Source: Monosporascus cannonballus (taxonomy: Eukaryota; Ascomycota; Sordariomycetes; Xylariales). Taken from it: DNA of 64,000 nt. Below are positions 49,551-59,872 of the stretch, piece after piece. A model generated the notes under the pieces. It saw only the letters and a program-made list of their open reading frames with translations. It made no database searches and had not been told where the DNA came from. The position numbers were made by a program, and so were the translations under genes. The stretch spans positions 589,516 to 653,515 of the forward strand of contig QJNS01000009.1 in assembly GCA_004154925.1 (NCBI GenBank). The letters are read 5' to 3'. The number at the start of each line of letters is the position of its first letter. The stretch's first letter is position 1.

Positions 49551-50034
49551 TCAAACCAGAAGCACGACCGCCACAGCGGCTGGCAGCGCGGCAGCGAGGC
49601 CCAACCCACTGAGCCGACAGCTCGGGCAGTTGGCCATGCCATTAGCGTCGATGTGGTGGTTAGGGTCCGTACAGCTGAGCCGTGTGCCATTACCGCCGTG
49701 ATAGTGGCTGGGGCTAGTGCAGTGGGGACCAGTGCAGTTATGCGGGACCTCGATAGCCACGCCCTCCGTCGCAGCAGGTGCGGCAGTCTTGCTCTCGAGG
49801 CCGATAGTCTCGTGGCCGATGAACCCGACGACCTCCACGGCGTCGGGCCGCGTGCCATTAGCGCCGCCGTGGTGGTGGTCCGGGTCAGTGCGGTTTTGCG
49901 GCCCGGGGACGGGAAGGTGGCGGGGCCGGACGCCGGGCCTCGGGGCCCGGGTCGGCCGCGGCGGCGATGGCCGTGATGAGGATCAGGGCGACGAACGCGG
50001 CGGACTTGATGAACCTGGAGCTGGAGGCGGTCAT
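49551..50034 (-). CDS. Small His/Cys-repeat, secreted or GPI-anchored protein (frame break)
   Basis: The ATG at 50034 opens MTASSSRFIKSAAFVALILITAIAAAADPG, a good signal peptide, but that frame meets a stop after about 50 codons. From about 49930 a different frame carries a well-conserved pattern to the stop at 49551. It has three related units: NRTDPDHHHGGANGTR, HCTSPSHYHGGNGTRL and SCTDPNHHIDANGM. It ends in ANCPSC and a hydrophobic tail LAAALPAAVAVVLLV, like a GPI-attachment signal. No plausible intron joins the two frames. So there is either a one-base indel in the CCCC-rich stretch near 49930-49960 (real or a sequencing error) or the signal peptide belongs to something else. The function is unknown; the His and Cys spacing suggests metal binding. 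Confidence 0.6.
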
Positions 50035-50828
50035 CTTCGAACTAAGTGTGAATATTTACGTGTAGATAGCTTACCGTTGATGACTGACTGCTTCATTTTG
50101 ATGGAGTGGTGGCTTCTGGTGTTTTCAGTTGCGATGGATGAGGGAGAAGCGGAGACCGTGTTGAGGCTGAAGGAAGGGGGAACGTTTAAGTATACGGCGT
50201 AGCGGTTGTACAATGTCTTTGTATGAAACCCAGGCGGTAAAGGGACCAATTTTCTTCAGAACTTCGGACTTTCCTTTCCTTGTGAGCCAACAATGCGTTT
50301 GTTCCCTCCTTGTGCTTCTATTCCCCCATAGTGACGTTGACGGTCTACTAGAAGACAACAAGATCAACAGGTCATCGTGGTTATACGGCTGTAAGCGGAG
50401 GGCATTGTAATAGGCCACTTCAGCTTCAAATTAATATTAATGACGTTAAGGAAATATCTTCACAGGCTGATCCTGAACTACACTTCGCGTCCATCGCCCT
50501 ATTTCATCCAAAACGCGGCATGAAGGGCACTTTCATCCCATCATCAAACACATTCAATAAGCACGATAATCAAGCTACCTTGCAGCTATATCGAACATGT
50601 AACTACGTGCAGGGATACGACCTCAGGCTGCCTCGTCAGGGCTGCCAATATCAACCCCCACCCCCAAATCAATTTGCCCAAATGACGCAAAGATCCACCC
50701 CAGCCTGTTAAGGAGAATCTCCGGGAAACAACTCCGAGCAACGCCAGCAACTCAGGAAATCTATTCATTTACGGATAAAAAGAAATCCCCAAGCCCAGTA
50801 TACCGCATCAGACCAGACAAGCGCCCCT
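50035..50828. other. Intergenic region between repeat protein and SRO7-like gene
   Basis: Promoter side of the small repeat protein and 3' flank of the SRO7-like gene. A C-rich tract occurs at 50655-50667. Overlapping short open frames lack coding character. Confidence 0.5.
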
Positions 50829-53800
50829 TTATGAGAACTTGCTAGTGATGGAGCCGAACAACATCTTCCTCTTCTGCTGCTGCACGAACTTGCCCGCGCT
50901 GTCGGCCCACTTCTGGCTGTTCTCGGCGACCGAGTCCATGCTGTCGTTCATAATGTTGAGCTTCTCGGTGCGCTCGTTGAGCTGGCGCGTGAGGTAGTCG
51001 CCCCAGCCCTCTTCCTCGCGGCCGCCGCCTCTACTGCTACCACTACCGCCACCGCCAGTCCGGACGTCGCGCTCCATGGTCGCCGACGCCGACAGCATGC
51101 GCTTGCTGGGTGGGCGGTCGGGCCCGCCGATCAGCAGGTCGAGGTCTGTCGGCGTCACGTACTGCGTGCCCGAGATCCACTGCATGTTGGAGATGGTGGG
51201 ACGCGGCGGCGTCGCCAGGCTCGGGTTAATGAGCGTGTCGGCCGTGTTTTCGAGGGGCCGGCCCGTGCCCCACACGTCGAGGATGGCGATCTCCGCGGGC
51301 CCGGTCCAGCAGAACAGGTCGCCGTCCTCCGTGACGACCGTGCCGTCGCTGCGGCTCCCGTCCATCATCGGCAGCGGGGCGCTCCCGAGCTCTTTGAGTC
51401 CTGGGAGGGAGAAAGCCCGCGCCACGCGGTCTCCGAACACGCCAACCAGTGCCATTCCGTTCAGTGGGCACTCGGTGACGCATGCTGCGTCGCATAGGTA
51501 GTCGTCGAAAGATTTCGATGCCCCCTTGGCTGTTGCAGGTTTGAATATGCGGACATCTGATTGCGTGACTAGAACGAAGTTAGCGTCTGCTGTCCAATTA
51601 ATAACGCCACGTATATGTCAACTTACCGGCGACGAGTAGACCGTTAACGTTCTTGCCCTCTCTCAGTCCCGCTACAGCAGGCCCAGTGGCATATGCAGGC
51701 TTCCCGGTCTCTGTAATGATCGGGCATATAGCGACAATCTTATCGCTCAGGCTAGCCACACCTGCCACCTGCGCAGCGTAGCCTCCCCCCGACGGCAGCA
51801 GCTTGAACGTGACCACCTTGCCCCTATTCGTACCGACGAAGCAGCAGATGCTCGAGTACTTGTCCTCATCGAGCGTCATGACGCCATACTCAATAACCAC
51901 AGGCCATTCCTTCTCAGACGAGGTTGGATGGCCTCTAAGGAATGACGATCGCTTTTCTTTCTTCGCAAAATCCACCATCGAAGCTTGGCACATCACAGCG
52001 GGCCCCCTCATGTCAATGATGCTAAGGAACCCTTCCTCGGATCCTACGGCCATAAACCCGACATCCGAGGCTTTGACGACGCTAATGGGCCCTTGCATCA
52101 TCTCATAGAGCCAGAATGGCTGAAGCCCGGTCTTAAGGGATGGCTCGGCCCTCCTACTAATGTCGCTAAGACCGCCCGGGTTAGGGTCTAGCCTTGGATT
52201 TGGATGTTGACCATAGAACTTGTTGGCGTCCCATCTATAGATGACAACTTCTCCTCCACTGGTGCCCACTACGAACTCTCCTGTAGTGGGGGCCATGCTC
52301 ATGGCGGTAACGGTAATGTCGTCGGTCCGGTCGAGAGACCTAGCTATGTCAACCTGGAGTTGCTGGGGATTCTCGATGTCGTCACCATGTCCTAGGTCCC
52401 ATATCCGAATGGTGCTATCTGCATGTGCGACTTGGATAACGGTCCGTCCTTCGAAACGCCTTCGGGGCCTAGGCGCCGCCGCGCCTCCCTTTAGTATGGA
52501 TTCACCTTGGTTCCGACTCTCCACCATGGAGAGCCACTTGGGCCGGTCCATTATTGTTACCGCAAACTTCGTGGCAAAGGGGTGCACGAAGGAAAGCGAG
52601 GGATGGAGCTGGTTCGTAGGTGAGATATGGTAGCCACTCGGAAAGCTCAAAGTGATCAGTTCACCGGATGATAGGAGCGTCAACACAGCGATGGGATCCT
52701 GAGCACATGCAAAATGGGGAGATACACGCGGAACTAAGAAGAAGTTGACTACTTCGGCGCCGGTAGGTGTGTCTAGAGTGCTCTGTCGCTTACCCTTGCA
52801 GTAATCCGCTAGTACCTGCCACGATGAAGTCGCGTAAACTGGCGTGACGCCGAGTTCGATAAAAGCCAGGCCATTAATAGGGGCGCCCAGTGGCTGGCCG
52901 CCTGCGATCAGAAGACCGGTATCCTCGGGATTCTGCTTGCAACACCAGACAAGCTTCAAATATGGGTGTTTAGGATTGGAGGGCCCGGCGTTCGGTACAG
53001 GCTGGTCGATATCCGTATCATATAGCGTCCTAGCCATGACGATGCGACCGTCTTTCGCATCCCAGAATACCAAGCTTCCGTCGTCATGCGCTGTGAGGAT
53101 GAAAGTTCCAGTGGGATGCCATATCGCATGTGTCACTCTTGGTCTCCTCAAAGAATCTACCGCATGACAACCCCCTCCAGGGGCTCCGGGGGGGACATGG
53201 TACTCAAACCACTGCGTAGCCTGGTTCTGCTTAAACGAGTAGATGACGACGCCGTGAGTATATGCGATCAGGAGTTTGCCGATGTCACGGGGGTGCAATT
53301 GCATTGACGCCAGCGCGGTTGCCCTGGCGTTAGGATCTCTCCGTGTCCAGAAATTTGGCAGTCGGAAGGCAGATAGGCGCTGTCTATCGAGATCATATGC
53401 GTAGACGTCACCTGTTTGCAGCCCTAAGAAACACCAGTCCAGTGACGGATCGGTGACCATGGAGACAACTACACCAGGGGCACGGAAGCCTGTGATTCGC
53501 TTTCCCGTGTCCAGATCCCAAATCAGTACCTCATTTTTGGTATCAAGGCTTACGAGCCTGTCGGCGCAGAATTGAAGGCTCGCGAAAGAACACGTCCGAG
53601 GGGGGATCAGTAGCTTGTGTACTCGAAGCTGTCCAACTTCAAGGATTCGAGTTAGATATCTGGCTGGGAACGAGGGCAACGAAGTCGCGTTACAATGACG
53701 TCTCCAGGGTTTGGGCTGTGCACGTACAGACGTATATTCTGCCGCTCCCAAATTTGGACTCGTTGGTTCCGACGGCGAGGAGAGACTGCACAGGCTCAAA

Positions 53801-53985
53801 GGCCATGCAGCTATTGGCAAGCAGTTAAGTCAACTCGTTTCTCGACAATGCACATTGCGCACGAACCTGATCTGAGAGTTTATCCCGTATCGTGAGCGAT
53901 CATCTGGTGCGAAAGAACCAGGAAGAATGTTAGCAGACAGGTCATTTTGCATGCCCGCCTGCTTGCCGCGAAGAAAACTCGCCAT
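50829..53985 (-). CDS. SRO7: SRO7 / Lgl / tomosyn-family exocytosis regulator
   Basis: Four exons: 53985-53867, 53810-53728, 53636-51627 and 51568-50829. Introns are 56, 91 and 58 bp. The total is 2952 bases, 983 residues. The start MASFLRGKQAG at 53985 precedes RYGINSQIRCMAFEPVQSLLAVGTNE, the typical first beta-propeller strand. Many WD40-like blades follow (NEVLIWDLDTGKRI, THAIWHPTGTFILTAHDDGSLVFWDA, DSTIRIWDLGHG, GEFVVGTSGGEVVIYRWD). The last 60 residues form an amphipathic helix with NERTEKLN (Arg about residue 937) that matches the v-SNARE-like tail of tomosyn and Sro7 proteins. Family knowledge: Sro7 binds the t-SNARE Sec9 and the Rab Sec4 to control docking of secretory vesicles at the plasma membrane. 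The gene is intact. The symbol follows the yeast orthologue group and is not tested by phylogeny. Confidence 0.93.
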
Positions 53986-54895
53986 GGTGTCGCGCTCGCT
54001 CGGAGATTGATAAGTGCGTGTGGTTGTCACTCTACATTGGAAGACTCTCGGCCCAAACGCCTTTTTAATAGCGCAGGGCACTAATGGAAAAAAGGAAAGA
54101 AAAAAAAAAGCCGTCCCGCAGTCAATTTCAAGAAGGTCTGTCTGAAGATCTGTTCTGGTAACTGGCACCAACCTCACCTAATTCGAAGCATAAATAAAAG
54201 GGATGTAGTTGCAGCCATAACTCGACTTGTTGGAGGGGCAGCCAAACGTCATTATGCCGGGTAACCGGAGTTCCTAGCGCTGATTACTATTATCGGATAG
54301 CGGCACCCTTCAATCTTGGCCCTATTGCAAAGGTGATTAGCCAATCAGCAGTTGATATCCGCCTTTCCCCCTGCCCTTTAGAGCATATGTCTGTTTAAAT
54401 GCATCCGACTCTCTAGATATATGCACCGACCAGGTCCGTCACTTGACTGTACTTGGTGCATATCCACAAAATTGATCTGCTATCAAGCCACAGAGTGATC
54501 GATGATATTAGTCAACTCAACACTTATTCGGAGTAATTCTCTTCATTGCCTTCCATAGTTTCTTGGTCTTATCCTTATATACCAGGCATAAACATGACAC
54601 CAAGGACTCAAACAAGAAACAATGGCAGGGGAAAAAACATGCAGAACACCCTACCCAAGCAGATGGAGCAAATACTCACCCCAATGCCACACCTTCCCAG
54701 CCTTTTCAGAACCGTCGAGGTGTTTTTTCGTGGCCACAACTCCGGCCCAAACCTCCGAGTGTGACAGTAGCCACTATCATTTAATCATGATGTCTGCAAT
54801 TCTCGCTGAGCGGTGACGTTGCATCGTATGTTTTGTCCGCCGTGAATCGCGTTTCTGGTCCATCGCCGCGCGGAATATTAGCCGCTCATGAACGG
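53986..54895. other. Intergenic region upstream of SRO7-like gene
   Basis: Probable promoter of the SRO7-like gene, including an A-rich run near 54088-54110. Short open frames around 54546-54816 overlap in three frames and look non-coding. Confidence 0.5.
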
Positions 54896-55411
54896 TCATA
54901 TTTCTTGGCGACACCCGGGCCCGTTTGGGCCGAGAGGCAGGCTGTTCCAGAAGATAGCCATTACCCACGGTGATGATCTCGCCATGACCCCTCTGTTCCC
55001 TGAGGAAGATCCGAAAGGAGATCCGGAGGGATAACGCCTCTTTCGTAGCGGTGTATCGAGGACGTCGTCTTCGTGTGCTTCTCTTTTTTCCTGCAGTGAG
55101 ATCCGGAGACAGGTGGGTGGAACATATCCGGAGAGAAGTCCGTAGAGAGAACGCTCCTTCCTCGGAAGCAACTCGGGTATGTCCTCAGCGTCAACGCTCC
55201 TCTTTCCCGGAGAGAGATCCGAGAGAACGCGTCTTCCGAGGTGGCATACCAGGGACGCCATCGGCGGAGATCCGGTGACAGATCCGGAGAGTGAACGTCT
55301 TTTCTGTAGAGGTGTACTGGCCACATTATTATTGGTAATGCTCCGTCTCTTGCTGGACGGAGGGGCGGAGAGAGATCTGGAGGGAGGATTAGTGATATCC
55401 ACATCGCCCAT
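54896..55411 (-). CDS. Hypothetical repeat-bearing ORF, doubtful
   Basis: The open frame from the ATG at 55411 (MGDVDITNPPSRSLSAPP...) runs 171 codons and is rich in Ser, Arg and Lys. It contains imperfect repeats around TPLQKRRSLSGSVTGSP, LLPRKERSLYGLLSGYVP and TPLRKRRYPSGSPFGSS. Another long frame overlaps it on the same strand, so the openness may simply come from the tandem DNA repeat. It lies just downstream of the broken SRR1-like gene and could be part of that unit. No domain is recognised. Confidence 0.35.
   Translation of the reverse strand: MGDVDITNPPSRSLSAPPSSKRRSITNNNVASTPLQKRRSLSGSVTGSPPMASLVCHLGRRVLSDLSPGKRSVDAEDIPELLPRKERSLYGLLSGYVPPTCLRISLQEKREAHEDDVLDTPLRKRRYPSGSPFGSSSGNRGVMARSSPWVMAIFWNSLPLGPNGPGCRQEI
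55015..55320. repeat. Imperfect minisatellite-like repeats (GAGATCCGGAGA...)
   Basis: Units of roughly 50-80 bp, each opening with GAGATCCGGAG-like sequence, recur at about 55017, 55099, 55205, 55266 and 55283. They share downstream pieces such as GAGAACGC.TCTTCC and GAGGTGTA. The units are diverged and of uneven length. Confidence 0.6.
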
Positions 55412-55439
55412 ATTTTCCACTGGCTGCAGGAGCCCGTAT

Positions 55440-56136
55440 TGCGATCAGTCGGAAGAGGCAATACTCCAGCCCCCCTTGTCGTGCTCATTGGGTGGATCTA
55501 GAGCGTCGATCTCTTGAAAACGATCGTACTCCCATTCCAACGTCGCTAGTGCGACACGCCTTGTCGGGTGCTCGAATACGAGCTGGCGTTGCCCCGTCCG
55601 ACCATGTGGTCAAGGCTGGGCACGTATACTCCAGAGTCATGGCCTCGACGTGGCCCCAGCAGTTGAGGTAGACAGCGAAGACGCAGCTGTTCTGGTCGAG
55701 GCGATCGTATGTCCCTTCCCGGGGGAAAGGGTTGACGACCTTGATCCCAGCACGCGTTAGCATGTTCATGTCCTTGAGCGTCAGGAACGGCACCCGAGCA
55801 TACACCTTGATTTTCCGCTTGCGACTAAGCTTACTGAGGCCCAAGACGAAATCGACTGTTGCTGCATACTGGGAGCAGGTGCTACTATCTGCCATCTCAC
55901 AGGACTCCACACCATCGCGCACCCCTAATCCCCCGTGGGAGATCCATTCCCGAAGTAGACGGTTTCCCCGGCGCCGGGGGCTTCTCCCCGCGCGCTGGGT
56001 GGCGGAAGAGTTTGGCCGGGTGGTTCGCTCGTTGTACGAGAATCTCACTTTGCCCTCTATAGCGGAGTCGACGGGAATGTAACCCCTTACGGTCTGGCGA
56101 TACGATCAGAGATCGCTTGCGAGGAGCCGGAGTCAT
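55440..56136 (-). pseudogene. SRR1-like domain gene with broken frame
   Basis: The central frame reads CSQYAATVDFVLGLSKLSRK then IKVYARVPFLTLKDMNMLTRAGIKVV and CVFAVYLNC. This matches the SRR1-like pattern C..HQ...(hydrophobic helix)..K.Y..DP.....D...L...G..V. Upstream the same frame reads GYIPVDSAIEGKVRFSYNE but meets a stop near 56107. The only ATG nearby (56136, MTPAPRKRSLIVSPD) is in another frame. Downstream a third frame gives LVFEHPTRRVALATLEWEYDRFQ and ends at 55446, more protein-like than the continuation of the central frame. No introns of workable size join these pieces, so two indels are likely. SRR1 family proteins act in signalling or ribosome-linked roles that are poorly defined in fungi. 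Confidence 0.5.
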
Positions 56137-58032
56137 AATGCAATGATTCCGTCAAGCTAACCAGTGTACTTTGTTGTTGTAGGAGGCTGGTAGGAGGTGC
56201 TCACGGATGGGGACATAGGTGAACGTGTGGGCAGTTCAAGGTCCGGAGACAGGTTTCCATCATATATGGAAATTTCGGCTTGAGCCGCTGCCTTTCCTGG
56301 CAAGGAGCAATCTCCGGCTTACACAATTAGGTTGTTCTGACGCAAGTCACGTGTCGCTGTATGTTGAAAAGAGCTGTTGAGAGTCACAAGACCTTTAGAG
56401 CTAATGCTGGTAAAGCGAGTCGAATGCACAAAACTCCTCGCTCCAAACTTGTTTACGCAACAAGGAGCAAGAAGAATGATGTGCCGGGATCCTAACGGGC
56501 GTTCGCTTCATCGGAGTGAGAAGCTCGAAGCAGCAGCTTGCATTCTATTGGTGGAATGGGTCGCATGTATGGCACGCCATGAGAACTGTGAGTTTCTTTG
56601 GCAAGGTAGGAGACCCTGACATCACGCACTGAAGCATTTGCAACTGGAAAGTTAATGCACCTGATTAATCATCAAGAATTCCGAAGTGAAAAACAAAAGG
56701 TAACGAATGATATTTCCTGAATATATGGGGAAACGGTTGTGGTTGTAGAAAGGTGGTACCGAAGGTGGCTGTAAGTAATCCCGACTAGGGGCTGATTTAA
56801 TTGTGCCAAGACTTGGCTACTGTTCAGATGCAGAGCCTTAATTTCAACAGGGGGATTATGGTTAAGGGAGGGGGGCCGCGGGGTTAGATGTTGATTTCCT
56901 CCCGCTTTCTCGAGAGCGGGACTCTGACGTTGCATGTCTGAATAAAGCGATAAAAGGTATATATGCCTTGGTACAGTCTTCGGCCCGACTTTGGGTATTA
57001 GCAGATATAAGCATTTTGACGTCCCTTTCCTATCCGAGATACTACGTCCACCAATTACCCAGAACCAATCGCACCACATCTACTCCCCACCCCCGAGGTT
57101 ATTGGTGGCGCTTAAACCCAGTCATTACCAGCAGCCTGTTGGTCTCATGTTTCGAACACCCCAGCAGGCCTTCTAACAAGGCCAACAGGCAACAAAAAAC
57201 ATTGGTACGGGTTACTAGGTACGCATTCGACCGCCTGTTAATATCTCATACATGTTCAACCTTGAATCTTACAGGCGAACAGGGCCCTGAAACGGATAGC
57301 CTATCATCCCCTAGGTGTTCGTTGAGCAGCCCGCTCCTGGCGTTATAACCACCCGAGTCTGGCAAATTGTCCATCTTATTTCAACAATTGGTCACAAAAC
57401 GCTCCCAGCTTGTGTTTTCGAATGCCAGTCGTTAACTGCACATCTTGTATTGTGCATACGGTGCTAGAGGTAAACCATGGTCTGTCCTTATTCGAGACCC
57501 AGGGTGTGTATCTAAGTACCTATGCCATCTTAATCGGGCCAGATCTTCGAAGCAGGTGCGAGCTGTTCAATGAAACTGTTTATGGTAACATGAGTTTCAA
57601 CGGAGGTCTTTCCCATTAGGTAATGCGGTGATTTGATTTCAATTCAACAGTCAACTTGGCTTTCCTTCCTACTTAGTAGGTCAGGCCTTCTCTCCCATCC
57701 TTCATGTCCATATCATCTATTCAAGATTCTCCCCATATGAGCCCCTAAACTACATATCACTACAATCTCAACCAGCCTTCTCGATGATTTACTACCACTG
57801 GGTGTTTTTATCCTTTATGAATCCATCTTTCTACACATTTGTAGAACAGGGTGATTCCCTTGCTTCAATCTCCACCAATGTCCCGTAAAGGCCCTCATGC
57901 ACATAATCCGTACTCTCACCATTTGATATCCATTTGCGTTCACGATATCCTTTCCGCCACTCCAATCTCCTAATTGATCAAATTTATGCGGGCATCTGGC
58001 AACAAACCCAATCTAGTGAACAATCATACAGG
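56137..58032. other. Intergenic region with a solo LTR
   Basis: 1.9 kb with no gene found. It contains the solo LTR at 56607-56855, a G-rich tract at 56868-56880 and the promoter of the coiled-coil gene. The short frames near 56968-57348 are not convincing. Confidence 0.5.
56607..56855. mobile_element. Solo LTR related to the outer retroelement
   Basis: It starts TAGGAGACCCTGACATCAC, close to the start of the outer LTR. Further matching islands lie in the same order: GAAGCAT, AAAAGGTAA, and ...CCAAGACTTGGCT...TTTCAACAG near the end. The rest has diverged. It is not AT-shifted, unlike the full element. The right end and target duplication are not resolved, so the end coordinate is approximate. 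Confidence 0.6.
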
Positions 58033-59130
58033 ATGGATGATCAAACGACCCATTCTCCATCTCCTAGCCAGGTCAAGCTTGATGTGAGCGCATATCCTAG
58101 TCACGCACGAGTTTCCCAGTGCTAATTAATAAAATCCCTTCAGCATGACAGCCTGTTATCCCCAGGAGGATCCACGCCCATGATGATTAATTCTCATGAG
58201 CTGGTGGTCATCTCGAGTGATGACGAGGACGAAGCAAGCAAGGGTGATAAAGAACCACTTGAACTAAGAATTCCGAAGAAACGCGGACAGCCATCCGTGC
58301 CAGCCGTGAAGCCAGCCAAGAAGCCCAGGACTGCACCATCTAGCTCATCATCACCTTCATCAGCACCTCCTTCTCGACATGGCTCCCGTGCAAAAACGGT
58401 TATAAACAAGTCTCTCAAAGAGTCTCACAAGGACAATGAAAGACTCCGAACTGATATCGAAAAACTTCAGAGAGAGTTACAGCAGGCACAGAGAGACACC
58501 GTGATTTTGGCAGAAGAAGCTGCAAAGACTCAGGCGGAAGCGGCTACCGCCACCAAACAGAATGATGCCACTCAGGAAGAGCAGAAGCGGCAGATTGAAG
58601 AGCTCCGTGCCGAGCTTGAGAAGAAGGAAGTGGTGCTTCACGACTTATCGCAAGTCAAGGCGAAGCTCGAAGCTGCAGAAGCTGCCCTGTTTACGAAACA
58701 ACTGGAATTGAACTTCACTGCGGATACTAGCCGACAGTTGGCTGATGCCCGAGTTCAACTGGAGAACAAGGATAAACAACTTGCAAAGTATGACATAGAA
58801 CTGGTTTCCCTGAACGCAAAACTCTGCCAACAGAACGAGGAGTTACTCTCAATACAGTCGGGACTAACTACCGCCGAATCCGAAAAGACTGCCGCAGAAC
58901 AAACCGGCATGGATATTCTACGGGAGAAGACTGCTCTAGCTGTCGAAAATAAAGAACTCTCATCCAAAATCAACATCCTCGAGAGGAACCTCGAGGACGC
59001 TCAAGCCATTATCGGCAGTTTCAAAAAACACACGGACAATTGCGGCCTTCTCCGCCAACCACCCGAGGTCCTCGAAGCCGATCTCAAGTTCGTTCGAGGG
59101 GTCTTAGAGAAATATGGGAGGCCTGAGTAA
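58033..59130 (+). CDS. Nuclear-type coiled-coil protein with SUMO-interaction-like motif
   Basis: Two exons, 58033-58083 and 58144-59130, around a 60-bp intron (GTGAGC donor, GCTAAT branch, CTTCAG end), giving 345 residues. An ATG at 58180 could also serve, but the spliced start keeps a clean frame (MDDQTTHSPSPSQVKLD-HDSLLSPGG). Residues 37-47 (LVVISSDDEDE) fit a SUMO-interacting motif followed by acidic residues. KKRGQPSVPAVKPAKKPR (about 60-77) fits a bipartite nuclear localisation signal, and a Ser/Pro-rich linker follows. From about residue 95 to 320 there is a long coiled coil with dense Glu, Lys, Gln and Leu heptads. The end (LLRQPPEVLEADLKFVRGVLEKYG) may be a small folded cap. No family is recognised. 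The layout suggests a nuclear scaffold or SUMO-linked factor, which is inference only. Confidence 0.85.
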
Positions 59131-59872
59131 TGGGGATGCGGATGTTTACGAGAACATACTCTCGTAAATACGAGGCGCAGGGACCATATACTTCGTATAT
59201 GAGGAATAATCCTATGTAATACTGTAAATTTTTATCCCCGCAATAGCTATGAGTTGTCCTGGACAGAATAAGTCAGAGTGGTGCGCGTGTAATCATAACG
59301 ATATTAGCGGAAGCGGCATCAAACCGGAAGATGTTAACGAGCACTGAAACAAACAGAACGTAGCCAGTTGTTTGTACAGTGCGACGGCATATTCGAGAAC
59401 CATCAAATATCAACTCCGGCCAACCCCGTTTTCCCAGCGGGATGGGGCCGAAAACACCAACTTTAATCGGGCTGGGAGACCCGGAGATCCACTGCCGCTA
59501 AAAGGGTGGAAGTATCCTCGGGCGATCCAGCGCCTAACAGGCTGACTCGTCTCACCGTAAGCAATAATAAATAAAGTATGAACGATGCAAAGCGATAGCA
59601 TAGAAGTCATTAAGAATCAGATCGCTTCATAAAAAGGCTCAATAATTAATCTGCTGTCGGATGTATTAGTTATTGCTATCCTCAAGGCGTAACTTCTTGG
59701 AGAAAGATCTATATATAGGTGCCGGCCCCTACATATCTAACGAAGGCAGGAAAAGGTCATCAATAATCGAGAGCTGTCCCTGTATGTCACCTTCGAGCCC
59801 CTTCTACCAGGTGGTTAGTCCTGCACTTATGACACGATATCGGAGCATGAATTGCGTAGCGTTGATCTCTGC
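59131..59872. other. Intergenic region after the coiled-coil gene
   Basis: Moderately AT-rich. A near-palindrome, ACGAGA...TCTCGT, occurs around 59148-59166 just after the stop codon and could help 3'-end formation. No gene is seen before the pseudogene that begins at 59873. Confidence 0.45.
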
